Shown: piece after piece, positions 9,801 to 19,374 of the stretch
Numbering within the stretch: position 1 is the first letter of the stretch
Layout of the letters: each line of letters starts with the position of its first letter
DNA from: Shewanella chilikensis
Lineage (GTDB): Bacteria; Pseudomonadota; Gammaproteobacteria; Enterobacterales; Shewanellaceae
Length of the DNA stretch: 64,000 nt
Direction of reading: 5' to 3'
Assembly (NCBI RefSeq): GCF_002836945.1
Contig: NZ_NIJM01000008.1
Span: 44,045-108,044, forward strand
The notes under the pieces: model-generated
Database searches by the model: none
The model's input: only the letters and a program-made list of their open reading frames with translations
Told to the model about the DNA's origin: nothing
Made by a program: the position numbers and the translations under genes

Positions 9801-10106
9801 ATGAAAGAAGTACTGATGGTTATTTACTTGTTGGTGGCTTTGGGTCTGATTGGACTCATTCTTATCCAGCAAGGCAAGGGAGCTGACATGGGCGCATCTT
9901 TTGGTGCCGGTGCTTCAGGAACCCTGTTCGGTTCAGCAGGTTCAGGTAACTTTCTGACTCGGACAACGGCGATTCTCGCTATCGCGTTTTTCACTCTCAG
10001 CCTGGTTATCGGCAATATGAGTGCGCATCACGTGAAGCAGGATACCAACATTTTGGGGCCTGAGGTAGAACAGACCCAACAGTCTGAGAGCAAAATTCCA
10101 GACTAA
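9801..10106 (+). CDS. secG: Protein-export membrane protein SecG
   Basis: SecG is the small third subunit of SecYEG and helps SecA-driven translocation. The 101 residues contain two hydrophobic helices (about 3-23 and 53-73) joined by the typical Gly-rich loop with QQGKGADMGASFG, and a polar C-terminal tail. It is one base downstream of tpiA and 10 bp upstream of tRNA-Leu, as in E. coli where secG is followed by leuU, so the tRNA is probably cut out of the same transcript. Confidence 0.93.
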   Translation: MKEVLMVIYLLVALGLIGLILIQQGKGADMGASFGAGASGTLFGSAGSGNFLTRTTAILAIAFFTLSLVIGNMSAHHVKQDTNILGPEVEQTQQSESKIPD

Positions 10107-10116
10107 TACCGAATAT

Positions 10117-10203
10117 GCCGAGGTGGTGAAATTGGTAGACGCGCAGCCTTGAGGTGGCTGTGACCTAACGGTCGTGCGGGTTCAAGTCCCGCTCTCGGCA
10201 CCA
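10117..10203 (+). tRNA. tRNA-Leu (anticodon GAG)
   Basis: An 87-base class II tRNA: acceptor GCCGAGG pairs with TCTCGGC, anticodon stem CAGCC/GGCTG with loop TTGAGGT (GAG at 34-36), a long variable arm, T-loop TTCAAGT and encoded CCA. Confidence 0.95.
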
Positions 10204-10285
10204 ATCTTTAACTGAGTTAATGAATGTGAAATTTTTCTCAGTTATTGCAAGTGAAAGCTGAAATCAGTAAACTTGCAGCAGTTGA

Positions 10286-10362
<77 letters not shown>

Positions 10363-10371
10363 GCTCCCAGT

Positions 10372-10399
10372 GATGAATTAAGCTAATATTTAATTCATC
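10372..10399 (+). other. AU-rich stem-loop just after initiator tRNA
   Basis: GATGAATTAA (10372-10381) pairs perfectly with TTAATTCATC (10390-10399) around an 8-base loop. There is no T-run after it. It may guide 3' trimming of the tRNA or processing of the rimP leader. Confidence 0.6.
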
Positions 10400-10425
10400 C
10401 TGTTTACAGGTTCTTGAACATAATG

Positions 10426-10448
10426 ACCTCGTGATTACGGGGTTTTTT
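10426..10448 (+). terminator. Terminator-like hairpin 1 in rimP leader
   Basis: ACCTCG/CGGGGT with a 6-base loop, followed by T6. One pair is G-T, so efficiency may be partial. Confidence 0.65.
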
Positions 10449-10470
10449 GTTATCTGGGACTTTTAAAATT

Positions 10471-10488
10471 GCTGCCTTTTACGGCAGC
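10471..10488 (+). other. Stem-loop in rimP leader
   Basis: GCTGCC/GGCAGC with loop TTTTAC, lying between the two terminator-like hairpins. It is a candidate RNase III site or alternative-pairing element. Confidence 0.5.
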
Positions 10489-10497
10489 TCAATACTG

Positions 10498-10519
10498 GGG
10501 CTATTAATAGCCCTTTTTT
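10498..10519 (+). terminator. Terminator-like hairpin 2, directly before rimP
   Basis: GGGCTA/TAGCCC with loop TTAA and then T6, ending 7 bases before the rimP ribosome site. Its position inside the operon leader suggests attenuation or antitermination rather than a final stop. Confidence 0.65.
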
Positions 10520-10536
10520 GTTTTTCGGGGGTTACC

Positions 10537-10992
10537 TTGGCAACATTAGAATCCAGACTCACAGAAATGCTTACTCCAGCAGTGGAAGGCCTCGGCTACC
10601 AGCTCTGGGGTATTGAATTTGTTAAGGCCGGCAAGCATTCAACCTTGCGGCTCTTTATTGACAGTGAGAACGGCATTAATATTGAAGATTGTGCCAATGC
10701 CAGTCGTCAGGCGAGCGCCATTCTGGATGTCGAGGACCCAATCACTTCCGAATACACGCTGGAAGTCTCCTCTCCCGGTCTCGATAGGCCGCTGTTCACC
10801 TCTGAGCAATATGGTATGTACCTTGGAGAGGAAGCAAAGATTCAACTGACTATGCCGGTAGCGGGTAGTCGTAACTTAAAAGGTACCATCACTAAGGTGG
10901 AAGGGCAGATGCTCACTCTGACAGTGGATGGAAAAGACTTGATTATTGCCTTGGATAACATCCGTAAAGGCAACCTGATCGCTAAGTTTTGA
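10537..10992 (+). CDS. rimP: Ribosome maturation factor RimP
   Basis: RimP binds free 30S subunits and is needed for pseudoknot-proper maturation of 16S rRNA. The 151 residues match E. coli RimP (150): [12 protein letters not shown] in the middle and an SH3-like C-terminal domain. The start is TTG 10537, five bases after GGGGG; the frame is open further upstream but that part lies in the leader hairpins and has no family support. First protein gene of the nusA-infB operon, 27 bp before nusA. Confidence 0.94.
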   Translation: MATLESRLTEMLTPAVEGLGYQLWGIEFVKAGKHSTLRLFIDSENGINIEDCANASRQASAILDVEDPITSEYTLEVSSPGLDRPLFTSEQYGMYLGEEAKIQLTMPVAGSRNLKGTITKVEGQMLTLTVDGKDLIIALDNIRKGNLIAKF

Positions 10993-11019
10993 TGGTTTCA
11001 AGGTGAACGAGGCAAGACG

Positions 11020-12519
11020 ATGAATAAAGATATTTTGCTGGTCGCTGAAGCGGTTTCCAACGAAAAGGCTGTACCGCGCGAAAAGATTTTCGAGGCGCTC
11101 GAAATTGCGCTGGCTACCGCAACCAAGAAAAAGTATGAAGGCGATATCGATGTTCGTGTTGCCATAGATCGCAAAACTGGCGATTACGAGACTTTCCGTC
11201 GCTGGTTGGTGGTTGATGATAACGGTGAAGCGTTGGAAAACCCTTACCGTGAAATCACTCTGGAAGCGGCTCGTTATGAGAACCCTGAGATCCAGCCTGG
11301 CGAGTTCATTGAAGATGAAATCGATTCGGTACAATTTGACCGTATTACTACTCAAACCGCCAAGCAGGTAATAGTACAGAAAGTCCGTGAAGCCGAGCGC
11401 GCCCAAATCGTCGAGCAGTTTATCGACAAAGAAGGTGAGTTGGTTACCGGTGTGGTCAAAAAGAGCAACCGCGACAGCGTAGTGGTTGATCTCGGCAACA
11501 ACGCCGATGGCGTGCTGTTCAAAGAAGACCTGATCTCCCGTGAGACTTTCCGTCCTGGTGACCGGGTACGCTCCCTGCTGTATGCTGTGCGTCCTGAGGC
11601 TCGTGGTGCTCAGTTGTTCCTGACCCGCACCAAGCCTGAAATGTTGATCGAACTGTTCCGTGTTGAAGTACCGGAAATTGCCGATGAGATGATCGAAGTG
11701 ATGGGCGCCGCCCGCGACCCAGGTTCACGTGCCAAGATCGCCGTGAAATCAAACGATCGTCGTATCGACCCTATCGGGGCTTGCGTCGGTATGCGCGGTG
11801 CCCGGGTGCAGGCTGTATCCAATGAACTTGGTGGCGAGCGTGTTGACATAGTGCTGTGGGACGATAACCCGGCACAATTTGTTATCAACGCTATGGCACC
11901 AGCCGATGTGGCCTCAATTATTGTTGACGAAGATAACCACTCAATGGATATCGCCGTCGAAGCCGATAGTCTGGCACAAGCTATCGGCCGCAATGGTCAA
12001 AACGTTCGTTTGGCGACACAGCTGACAGGCTGGGTACTGAACGTGATGACAGTGGAAGACATGAACAAGAAACATCAGGCCGAAAGCGCCAAAGTGATGG
12101 AGCTGTTCGTGGGTGCGTTGGATGTGGACGAAGATTTCGCCCAGGTGCTGGCCGACGAAGGATTCACCTCTCTGGAAGAGGTGGCTTATGTTCCTGTTTC
12201 CGAGCTGTTGGCCATCGAAGGATTTGATGAGGACATAGTTGCCGCATTGCGTGAGCGCGCCAAGGCTGCCTTGTCTACCCGTGCACTGGCATCCGAAGAA
12301 GCACTGGATGGTGCCGAACCTAGCGAAGAGTTGTTGTCCATGCCTGAAATGGAGCGCCACCTGGCGTACGTTTTGGCAAGTATGGGTGTGATAACTCTGG
12401 AAGATTTAGCCGAGCAAGGCATTGACGATTTGATCGAAATTGAAGAATTGACAGAAGAAAAAGCAGGTGAGCTCATCATGGCAGCCCGCAACATCTGTTG
12501 GTTTGGCGAAGAAGCATAG
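11020..12519 (+). CDS. nusA: Transcription termination/antitermination factor NusA
   Basis: NusA binds RNA polymerase and nascent RNA, controlling pausing, intrinsic and Rho termination and rRNA antitermination. 499 residues: N-terminal polymerase-binding domain (1-130), S1 domain (about 135-200), two KH domains ([14 protein letters not shown] near 253 and the second with [12 protein letters not shown] near 325), and two C-terminal acidic repeats ([13 protein letters not shown] and [17 protein letters not shown]). In E. coli NusA represses its own operon, and the terminator-like leader upstream would suit that. Confidence 0.97.
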   Translation: MNKDILLVAEAVSNEKAVPREKIFEALEIALATATKKKYEGDIDVRVAIDRKTGDYETFRRWLVVDDNGEALENPYREITLEAARYENPEIQPGEFIEDEIDSVQFDRITTQTAKQVIVQKVREAERAQIVEQFIDKEGELVTGVVKKSNRDSVVVDLGNNADGVLFKEDLISRETFRPGDRVRSLLYAVRPEARGAQLFLTRTKPEMLIELFRVEVPEIADEMIEVMGAARDPGSRAKIAVKSNDRRIDPIGACVGMRGARVQAVSNELGGERVDIVLWDDNPAQFVINAMAPADVASIIVDEDNHSMDIAVEADSLAQAIGRNGQNVRLATQLTGWVLNVMTVEDMNKKHQAESAKVMELFVGALDVDEDFAQVLADEGFTSLEEVAYVPVSELLAIEGFDEDIVAALRERAKAALSTRALASEEALDGAEPSEELLSMPEMERHLAYVLASMGVITLEDLAEQGIDDLIEIEELTEEKAGELIMAARNICWFGEEA

Positions 12520-12543
12520 TCGATCAACAGGGGGATTTAACTG

Positions 12544-15201
12544 ATGGCAGAGACAACAGTAGAGAAACTGTCCACTGAAGTGGGAAAAAGCGTAGAGCGA
12601 TTGATCGAGCAGTTTTCCAAGGCCGGTATCAAGAAAGGCAAGGATGACAGTGTCACCGAGGCCGAGAAACAGCAACTGCTGGACTACCTGAAAAAACAAC
12701 ATGGTGCGGACAGTGCGCCCACCAAGATGACATTACAGCGTAAAACTGTATCGACTTTGAGTGTTGCCGGCAGCGGCGGCCAGTCCAAAGACGTCAAAGT
12801 CGAAGTACGCAAGAAACGCACCTTTGTGAAGCGTGACCCGGCCGAGTTGGCCCGTCAGGCGGAAGAACAGGCTCGCGCCGAAGCAGAAGCCAAAGCTCAG
12901 GCAGAAGCCGAAGCGAAAGCCAAGGCAGAAGCGGAAGCCAAGGCTAAGGCAGAAGCCGAAGCGAAAGCCAAGGCGGAAGCTGAAGCCAAAGCCAAGGCCA
13001 AAGTGGCTCAGGATGCCGGTAAAGCCAAAGAAGAGGTTAAGGCCGATCCCAAGACCAGCGCCGAGCAGGAAGCTGCCCGTGTTGAGGCCGAGCGTCTGAA
13101 AGCGGCTCAAGCTGAAGCTGTTAAGCGCAAGGCCGATGAAGAAGCCGCCCGTGCGGCAGCCGAAGCCCGTCGCCTGGCTGAAGAGAATGAAAAACGCTGG
13201 GCCGAAGAAGAGCGCCAGCGTCTAGAAGCCGAGAAGCGCAGCGATCATCATATCACCACCTCTAAAGTGGCCCGCGCCGCCGAAGACACCAGTGATATGG
13301 ATGAGGAGAAGCGTGGTCGTCGTTCACGTCACAAGAGTGCCGGTAAGAAACGTACCAAGGATTCCCGTGACGGTCGTGAGCGCAATATCCGCAATCGTGC
13401 GCCTCAAGCCATGAGCCATGGCTTCAATAAGCCGGTAGCCGCGGTAAACCGCGATGTACGTATAGGTGAAACCATTACTGTGGCCGAGCTGGCGCAGAAG
13501 ATGGCCATCAAAGCCACTGAAATCATCAAGACCATGATGAAGATGGGCTCTATGGTGACCATTAACCAAGTACTGGATCAGGAAACTGCCCAACTGGTTG
13601 CCGAGGAGATGGGCCACAAGGTTGTGCTTATCCGTGAAAACGAGCTGGAGCATCAGGTTCTGGCCGATCGTGACGGTGAAGATGTCAAACTGGAGCCTCG
13701 TGCGCCGGTTGTGACCATCATGGGTCACGTTGACCACGGTAAGACCTCGCTGCTTGATTATATCCGTCGCACTAAGGTCGCGGCCGGTGAGGCCGGTGGT
13801 ATTACCCAGCATATCGGTGCCTACCATGTAGAAACCGATAACGGCATGATCACCTTCTTGGATACTCCAGGCCACGCAGCGTTTACCGCCATGCGTGCCC
13901 GTGGTGCCAAGGCCACAGATATCGTGATTCTGGTTGTGGCTGCCGATGATGGCGTAATGCCTCAGACTATTGAAGCTATCCAGCATGCCAAGGCCGGCGG
14001 TGTACCGCTGATCGTGGCAGTGAACAAGATGGATAAGCCTGAAGCCGATGTCGATCGCGTCAAGAGTGAACTGTCCCAGCACGGCGTGATGTCGGAAGAT
14101 TGGGGCGGCGACAACATGTTTGTGTTTGTTTCTGCCAAGACTGGTATGGGCGTGGACGAGCTGCTGGAAGGCATCTTGCTGCAAGCCGAAATCCTCGAAC
14201 TCAAGGCCGTACGTGACGGCATGGCCGCCGGTGTGGTTGTTGAGTCTCAGCTGGACAAGGGTCGCGGTCCTGTTGCTACCATCCTGGTTCAGGAAGGTAC
14301 TTTGCGTCAGGGCGATATCGTTCTGTGTGGTCTGGAGTACGGTAAGATCCGTGCCATGAAGGATGAAAACGGCAAGAACATTACTGAAGCCGGTCCGTCG
14401 ATTCCGGTTGAAATCCTGGGTCTGTCCGGGGTGCCTTCTGCCGGTGACGAAGCGACAGTTGTTCGTGACGAGCGTAAGGCCCGTGAAGTTGCCCTGTATC
14501 GTCAGGGTAAGTTCCGCGATATCAAGCTGGCGCGTCAGCAGAAGTCCAAGCTGGAAAACATGTTTGCCAACATGACTGAAGGTGAAGTGAAAGAGCTGAA
14601 TATCGTGCTCAAGTCCGACGTACAGGGTTCTTTGGAAGCCATCGTCGACTCGCTGACCCGTCTGTCTACCGAAGAAGTGAAAGTGAACATCATCGCCAGT
14701 GGCGTGGGTGCACTGACTGAGACAGATGCGACTCTGGCCGCAGCGTCCAACGCCATCATGGTGGGCTTCAACGTCCGTGCCGATGCACAGGCCCGTAAGA
14801 CCATCGAAAGTGAGAGTGTGGATCTGCGTTACTACAGCGTGATCTACGACCTCATTGACGAAGTCAAGTCGGCCATGAGCGGTATGCTTTCTCCTGAATT
14901 CAAGCAAGAGATCATTGGTCTGGCTGAAGTGCGAGATGTGTTCAAGTCGCCTAAACTGGGTGCAATCGCCGGTTGTATGGTGACCGAAGGTATCGTTAAG
15001 CGCAGCGCACCTATCCGGGTTCTGCGTGAGAACGTGGTTATCTATGAAGGTGAGCTAGAGTCTCTGCGTCGCTTTAAAGATGACGTTAGCGAAGTTCGCA
15101 ATGGCATGGAATGTGGTATCGGTGTGAAGAACTACAATGATGTTCGCGTAGGCGACCAGATTGAGGTGTTCGAAACCGTCGAGGTTGCCCGTACCCTGTA
15201 A
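12544..15201 (+). CDS. infB: Translation initiation factor IF-2
   Basis: IF-2 is the GTPase that brings fMet-tRNA to the 30S subunit and promotes 50S joining. 885 residues: small IF2-N domain (about 1-50), a highly charged Ala/Glu/Lys linker (about 95-240), a second IF2-N domain with [16 protein letters not shown] (near 320-335), the G domain with [17 protein letters not shown] and NKMDK, then domains II-IV ending with the fMet-tRNA binding part. Internal starts could give shorter IF-2 forms as in E. coli, but none was identified with confidence. Confidence 0.97.
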   Translation: MAETTVEKLSTEVGKSVERLIEQFSKAGIKKGKDDSVTEAEKQQLLDYLKKQHGADSAPTKMTLQRKTVSTLSVAGSGGQSKDVKVEVRKKRTFVKRDPAELARQAEEQARAEAEAKAQAEAEAKAKAEAEAKAKAEAEAKAKAEAEAKAKAKVAQDAGKAKEEVKADPKTSAEQEAARVEAERLKAAQAEAVKRKADEEAARAAAEARRLAEENEKRWAEEERQRLEAEKRSDHHITTSKVARAAEDTSDMDEEKRGRRSRHKSAGKKRTKDSRDGRERNIRNRAPQAMSHGFNKPVAAVNRDVRIGETITVAELAQKMAIKATEIIKTMMKMGSMVTINQVLDQETAQLVAEEMGHKVVLIRENELEHQVLADRDGEDVKLEPRAPVVTIMGHVDHGKTSLLDYIRRTKVAAGEAGGITQHIGAYHVETDNGMITFLDTPGHAAFTAMRARGAKATDIVILVVAADDGVMPQTIEAIQHAKAGGVPLIVAVNKMDKPEADVDRVKSELSQHGVMSEDWGGDNMFVFVSAKTGMGVDELLEGILLQAEILELKAVRDGMAAGVVVESQLDKGRGPVATILVQEGTLRQGDIVLCGLEYGKIRAMKDENGKNITEAGPSIPVEILGLSGVPSAGDEATVVRDERKAREVALYRQGKFRDIKLARQQKSKLENMFANMTEGEVKELNIVLKSDVQGSLEAIVDSLTRLSTEEVKVNIIASGVGALTETDATLAAASNAIMVGFNVRADAQARKTIESESVDLRYYSVIYDLIDEVKSAMSGMLSPEFKQEIIGLAEVRDVFKSPKLGAIAGCMVTEGIVKRSAPIRVLRENVVIYEGELESLRRFKDDVSEVRNGMECGIGVKNYNDVRVGDQIEVFETVEVARTL
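12877..12996 (+). repeat. Five in-frame 24-bp repeats in infB linker
   Basis: Five tandem copies coding AEAEAKAK (first copy ends in AQ). The codons differ between copies (gcc/gca/gcg, gaa, aaa/aag), so the repeat is old or selected at protein level. The region is predicted to be a long charged helix. Confidence 0.85.
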
Positions 15202-15214
15202 CGACAACATCGAA

Positions 15215-15236
15215 AAGGGCGGCAGAGGCCGCCCTT
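15215..15236 (+). other. Strong GC hairpin between infB and rbfA
   Basis: AAGGGCGGC/GCCGCCCTT with loop AGAG, followed by a weak T stretch (GTTGATTTT). It may act as a partial terminator or an mRNA-stability element between infB and rbfA. Confidence 0.6.
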
Positions 15237-15258
15237 GTTGATTTTGGGGAAGAATACT

Positions 15259-15672
15259 ATGGCAAAAGAATTTAGTCGTACCCGGCGTATTGCCCAGCAA
15301 CTGCAACAGGAACTGGCGCAGGTACTGCAGCGTGATATGAAAGATCCTCGTGTAGGCATGGTCACGGTTAATGACGTGGAAGTCTCACGGGATCTAAGTT
15401 ATGCAAAAGTGTATGTCACCTTCTTTGAAGAAGACCCGGTTAAGGTTGATGAAAAGCTGGCTGCACTTAACAAGGCAGCGCCTTATGCCCGCACCTTGGT
15501 AGCCGGCAGAATGAAGCTCAGGGTGATGCCTGAACTGAAATTTGTCTATGACAAGTCTCTGGTCGAGGGGATGAGAATGTCCAACCTGGTAACTGAGGTC
15601 ATCAATCAGGACAAGGCCAAGCAGCAAACTTTTGGCACTGAATCTCACGACAAGGATGAGGAAAACAACTGA
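15259..15672 (+). CDS. rbfA: Ribosome-binding factor A
   Basis: RbfA binds the 30S subunit late in 16S maturation and is needed in the cold. 137 residues with the KH-like fold: [20 protein letters not shown] at the start, DPRVGMVTV, then [12 protein letters not shown] 15259 follows GGGGAAG; an upstream TTG in the same frame falls in the preceding hairpin. The stop TGA overlaps the truB start by one base, so translation is coupled. Confidence 0.95.
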   Translation: MAKEFSRTRRIAQQLQQELAQVLQRDMKDPRVGMVTVNDVEVSRDLSYAKVYVTFFEEDPVKVDEKLAALNKAAPYARTLVAGRMKLRVMPELKFVYDKSLVEGMRMSNLVTEVINQDKAKQQTFGTESHDKDEENN

Positions 15673-16625
15673 TGGCGCGTCGTCCCAAAGGCCGTTTGGT
15701 CGATGGTATCGTCCTGTTGGATAAAGACACTGGCATGAGTTCCAACTTTGCCCTGCAAAGGGTAAAGCGGATCTACAACGCCGCCAAGGCCGGCCATACC
15801 GGCGCGCTGGATCCTCTGGCGACCGGTATGCTACCCATCTGTCTTGGCGAAGCCACCAAGTTTTCCCAGCATCTGTTGGATGCTGATAAACGCTATCTGG
15901 TGACAGCTAAGCTTGGACAGCGAACTGATACTAGCGATTCAGACGGTGAAGTGGTGCAAACTAGGCCGGTTGAGTTTTCCATGGCTCAATTGGAACAGGC
16001 GCTGGAGCATTTTCGTGGCGATAGCATGCAGGTGCCTTCCATGTACTCGGCACTCAAGTATCAGGGCCAACCCTTGTACAAGTACGCCCGTGAAGGCAAG
16101 GAAGTGCCTCGCGAAGCCAGGCCTATTCACGTTTATGAGCTCAAGTTCATCTCTTGGGAGAATGACGAGCTGACGCTGGATATTCACTGCTCCAAGGGCA
16201 CTTATATTCGCACCATAATAGATGACTTGGGGGAAATGCTTGGCTGCGGCGCCCATGTGATCATGCTGCGCCGTACTCAGGTGGCGGGTTATCCCTATGA
16301 GCGTATGGTTAGTCTGGCACAGCTCGAAGCCTTGCTGGAACAGGCCATGACCGAAGAGCGGGTGCCTTCTGAGCTATTGGACCCTTTGCTGCTTCCCATG
16401 GATACGGCGGTTGCCGATCTTCCCGAGTGCAACGTCCCCGACGCCATGGCCGGTTATTTGCTTAATGGTAACCCGGTGCGGGTTGCCAAGCTGGAAGCAG
16501 ATACTCTGGTGCGGATCACCTTGGGTGACAGCAAGCGCTTCATTGGTGTCGGCATGATGAATGACGATGGTTTGTTGGCTCCTAAACGCTTGGTAGTGTT
16601 ACCTGAGGCAAAAAGCCGAGCTTGA
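15672..16625 (+). CDS. truB: tRNA pseudouridine(55) synthase TruB
   Basis: TruB makes pseudouridine 55 in the T-loop of nearly all tRNAs and also helps tRNA folding. 317 residues, close to E. coli TruB (314). The catalytic Asp is in [15 protein letters not shown] near residue 48; [10 protein letters not shown] and the [10 protein letters not shown] motif follow, with a PUA-like C-terminal domain. The start is the ATG of the TGATG overlap with rbfA. rpsO follows after about 95 bp with its own predicted promoter. Confidence 0.96.
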   Translation: MARRPKGRLVDGIVLLDKDTGMSSNFALQRVKRIYNAAKAGHTGALDPLATGMLPICLGEATKFSQHLLDADKRYLVTAKLGQRTDTSDSDGEVVQTRPVEFSMAQLEQALEHFRGDSMQVPSMYSALKYQGQPLYKYAREGKEVPREARPIHVYELKFISWENDELTLDIHCSKGTYIRTIIDDLGEMLGCGAHVIMLRRTQVAGYPYERMVSLAQLEALLEQAMTEERVPSELLDPLLLPMDTAVADLPECNVPDAMAGYLLNGNPVRVAKLEADTLVRITLGDSKRFIGVGMMNDDGLLAPKRLVVLPEAKSRA

Positions 16626-16626
16626 C

Positions 16627-16655
16627 TTGCGATCTACAGCCCTTGGGGTTATTAT
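16627..16655 (+). promoter_or_regulatory. Predicted sigma-70 promoter for rpsO
   Basis: TTGCGA (16627-16632), a 17-bp spacer and TATTAT (16650-16655), immediately after the truB stop. The 5' leader of about 60 bases would contain any S15 autoregulatory fold. Prediction by eye. Confidence 0.5.
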
Positions 16656-16719
16656 GTCGCGCCCTTGGCTGAGTTAGTGATCGGCTGGGGAAACTATAAA
16701 GACTATTTTGGAGAGACAC

Positions 16720-16989
16720 ATGTCACTAAGTACTGAAGCGAAAGCGAAAATCCTGGCTGAATTCGGCCGTGGCGAAAACGATAGCGGTTCTACTGAAGTT
16801 CAGGTTGCACTGTTGACTGCTCAGATCAACCACCTGCAAGGCCACTTTAAAGAGCATACTCACGATCACCACTCTCGTCGTGGTCTGCTGCGTATGGTTA
16901 GTTCTCGTCGTAAGCTGTTGGCTTACCTGAAGCGTACCGATGTCGCTCGTTATACCGCTCTGATCCAGAAGCTGGGTCTGCGTCGCTAA
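16720..16989 (+). CDS. rpsO: 30S ribosomal protein S15
   Basis: S15 binds the central domain of 16S rRNA and bridges to the 50S subunit. 89 residues, same length and nearly the same sequence as E. coli S15: [31 protein letters not shown] and RLGLRR-like C-terminus. ATG 16720 follows TTTTGGAGAG. In E. coli pnp comes next in the same operon; here a strong terminator and an opposite-strand GGDEF-EAL gene separate them. Confidence 0.97.
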   Translation: MSLSTEAKAKILAEFGRGENDSGSTEVQVALLTAQINHLQGHFKEHTHDHHSRRGLLRMVSSRRKLLAYLKRTDVARYTALIQKLGLRR

Positions 16990-17009
16990 TCGCGAACTGT
17001 ACCAAAAGA

Positions 17010-17035
17010 AGAGGAGACTTAGGTCTCCTTTTTTT
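17010..17035 (+). terminator. Intrinsic terminator after rpsO
   Basis: AGGAGAC/GTCTCCT with loop TTAG, then T7. The stem is nearly the same as that of the pnp terminator at 21494-21521. Confidence 0.93.
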
Positions 17036-17116
17036 GTGTCTGCAATTTTGGGGAAGCGTATTTTTACTCGCCCCTTTTCACTCAATGTCAGTCATCAAAA
17101 ACTGGCTGATTACAAC

Positions 17117-19171
17117 TCAGCTCAGTTGACCATCCAATTTGAGGATCCTGGCATTATGTGGAGCTATGTATTTAGCTTCAAATTCCTCCAGTGACAACGG
17201 CTGACTGAAATAAAAGCCTTGGCCTATGGCGCAGTGATTTTGCTTCAGCCATTCAAGTTGCTGCTCGTTCTCTATGCCTTCGGCGACAATTTTCAAATCC
17301 AATTGCCGCCCCAGCATCAGAATGGTGGAAGCTATTGCGCTCTCTTGAGGAAGATCGGTTACAAAACAGCGATCAATCTTCATGGTGGTTATTGGCAGGT
17401 GTCTTAGGTAAGAGAGGGATGAGTAACCCGTACCGAAGTCGTCGACGGCAATACCAAAGCCTGCCGACTTAAGTTGTTCAAGCTTGCTGATCGCCAGCTC
17501 AATATCATTCATCAATGAGGTTTCGGTGATCTCCACTTCCAGCAATTCGGGCCTTATTTGATAACGCAGCGCCATCTGTTTGATGTCCGGTACCAGGCTG
17601 GCGTCAGCAAACTGCTGTGAGGCAACATTGACAGCGATTGGAGGACTGAAGTTGTAACGTTGCTGCCAGCGCCGCAGTACCCGGCAGCTTTGCTCTATGA
17701 CCCAGCGGCCAATAGGGATGATGATCCCGGTTTCTTCGGCAACCGGAATAAACGACATGGGGCTTATCAAACGGCCGTCTTTTTGCCAGCGGATCAGTGC
17801 CTCGCATCCCATCAATTCACCGGTTTCGATATTAACTTTTGGTTGAAAGTGCAGTAGAAATTCGTTGTTACGGATGGCATCGTGCAGCGAAGCTTCTGTG
17901 CGCAACCTTACCGCCGCCCTTTCTGTCATCTGTTGCTTGAAAAAAGCCCATTGGTTGGAGCCAGCGGCCTTGGCGCTATACATGGCGATATCGGCGTGAC
18001 GAATAAGATCTTCGGCGCTCAGGCCATCTTCGGGGTAGATGGAAATACCTATGGATGCGGCCGGGTGAATGGCATGTTCATTGAGTTGTACCGGGGTATT
18101 GAGCTGGATTAATAGTTTGTCGACAAAGTCGGCCGCCTGGGTCGGTGATTGAATCTCATCGGCCAGGATCACAAACTCATCCCCACCGAGACGGGCCACA
18201 GTTCCCTTGTCTCCGACCACTCGTTCCAGAATGCGGGCTATCCTTGCCAGAAACTGGTCACCCACCGCATGCCCCAGTGAGTCGTTGACGTTTTTGAATC
18301 TATCGAGGTCGATAAACAGCAGACTGAAGTTACGTTTGTGCACTCGGGCACGTTGAATGGCGACTGCTATGGTTTCCAATAACAAGGTACGGTTGGGCAG
18401 GCCGGTGAGAGGATCCCGGGTCGCCATTTTGCGCAGCTTGCTTTGGGTCTGGCTGAATTGTTTAAGGATCTGGTTGAACTTGGAGGTAACCAGCCCCAAT
18501 TCGTCATCTTTATGGTTGGCCGATACCGGCAACATATTTTCATCCGGTGACTCAGGGTCAATCTTGTCTATTGCTTCACTGATCCGGGCGATGGGTTGGG
18601 TCAAAAAGCGGTGGAATACTATGGAGAGCACCAGTGTCAGAAACAATGCCCTGGCCAAAGTCGCAGCAAAACTGAACTGCAACTGGCTGATAAGAGTCTG
18701 GGTCAGTTCACGGGTATCATAATTGATGGTGAGCGTGCCTATCAGTTGCTCTTTTTGCGCGCCTTCAAAATAAAAAGGACGTTGCAGTGGCCTTGATATC
18801 TGCTTGAGATCGCCAAATAGTTTGAGACTCAAATTACCAAAAGTATCTGAAGGCTCAGGGCGGCTGCTGCCGAGATTGACGAATAGGGAGTTGTCATCCA
18901 GGGTGATCCTGGCTGAACCGACATGCTCCACTTTCATCACGCCTTCCATTGTCTGACGCGCCAAATTGTCATCCAATGCCCAGACCGCATTGGCGGCCGG
19001 TTGTTCAACTGAGTCGAGTAACTCTTGCTGACTACTGAGCAACGATTGCCTTTCTGTGGTCACCACAATCAAAATTTCAATGATAAAAATAGCAACGGCA
19101 AAGAAAAGAGCTGTGAAAACCACCAGATTGGTTTGCTTCCAGGTGAGCGACTTGAACCTGGCGGTATTCAT
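17117..19171 (-). CDS. Membrane GGDEF-EAL protein (c-di-GMP turnover)
   Basis: 684 residues in order: N-terminal membrane helix (about 14-36), a periplasmic segment of roughly 110 residues, a second helix, a HAMP-like linker (RISEAIDKIDP), GGDEF domain with intact GGDEF at 329-333, and EAL domain with intact EAL at 457-459. Both key motifs are kept, so it may make or break c-di-GMP; which activity dominates cannot be read. The start at 19171 (MNTARFKSL) places the helix at a normal distance; an upstream in-frame start would add 21 charged residues. It is divergent from pnp and convergent with rpsO. The input signal is unknown. Confidence 0.93.
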   Translation of the reverse strand: MNTARFKSLTWKQTNLVVFTALFFAVAIFIIEILIVVTTERQSLLSSQQELLDSVEQPAANAVWALDDNLARQTMEGVMKVEHVGSARITLDDNSLFVNLGSSRPEPSDTFGNLSLKLFGDLKQISRPLQRPFYFEGAQKEQLIGTLTINYDTRELTQTLISQLQFSFAATLARALFLTLVLSIVFHRFLTQPIARISEAIDKIDPESPDENMLPVSANHKDDELGLVTSKFNQILKQFSQTQSKLRKMATRDPLTGLPNRTLLLETIAVAIQRARVHKRNFSLLFIDLDRFKNVNDSLGHAVGDQFLARIARILERVVGDKGTVARLGGDEFVILADEIQSPTQAADFVDKLLIQLNTPVQLNEHAIHPAASIGISIYPEDGLSAEDLIRHADIAMYSAKAAGSNQWAFFKQQMTERAAVRLRTEASLHDAIRNNEFLLHFQPKVNIETGELMGCEALIRWQKDGRLISPMSFIPVAEETGIIIPIGRWVIEQSCRVLRRWQQRYNFSPPIAVNVASQQFADASLVPDIKQMALRYQIRPELLEVEITETSLMNDIELAISKLEQLKSAGFGIAVDDFGTGYSSLSYLRHLPITTMKIDRCFVTDLPQESAIASTILMLGRQLDLKIVAEGIENEQQLEWLKQNHCAIGQGFYFSQPLSLEEFEAKYIAPHNARILKLDGQLS

Positions 19172-19303
19172 CTGCCTTTTCCTGCTATTATGTGGGCGAA
19201 TTCTATATTCAAGGCTAGTCCAATTTGGTAGCAATGCAGCAACATGTGATTGATATAGTCCACTTTAGAAAAAAGAAGCGTCTTTGTCATCATCTGGCAC
19301 TCT

Positions 19304-19332
19304 TTATCTATTCTAGAGGTTTGCAGTATACT
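19304..19332 (+). promoter_or_regulatory. Predicted promoter for pnp
   Basis: TTATCT (19304-19309), a 17-bp spacer, TATACT (19327-19332), leaving a leader of about 35 bases before GTG 19375. The -35 is weak. Prediction by eye. Confidence 0.4.
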
Positions 19333-19374
19333 TACGCGCGAAATTCAAGGTTATTAAATTAAGGAATGGGTCAA

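Noticed and set aside
10447..10536. N-terminal extension of rimP
   Set aside because: Runs through two leader hairpins and adds 30 residues absent from the family.
12733..13110. Minus-strand frame with Phe/Gly/Leu-rich repeats opposite the infB linker
   Set aside because: It is the reverse complement of the AEAEAKAK repeat; it looks like a membrane protein only because of that.
13324..14907. 527-codon minus-strand frame over infB
   Set aside because: Same kind of antisense shadow: rich in His, Gln, Thr, no recognisable domain, and it lies opposite the conserved G domain of IF-2.
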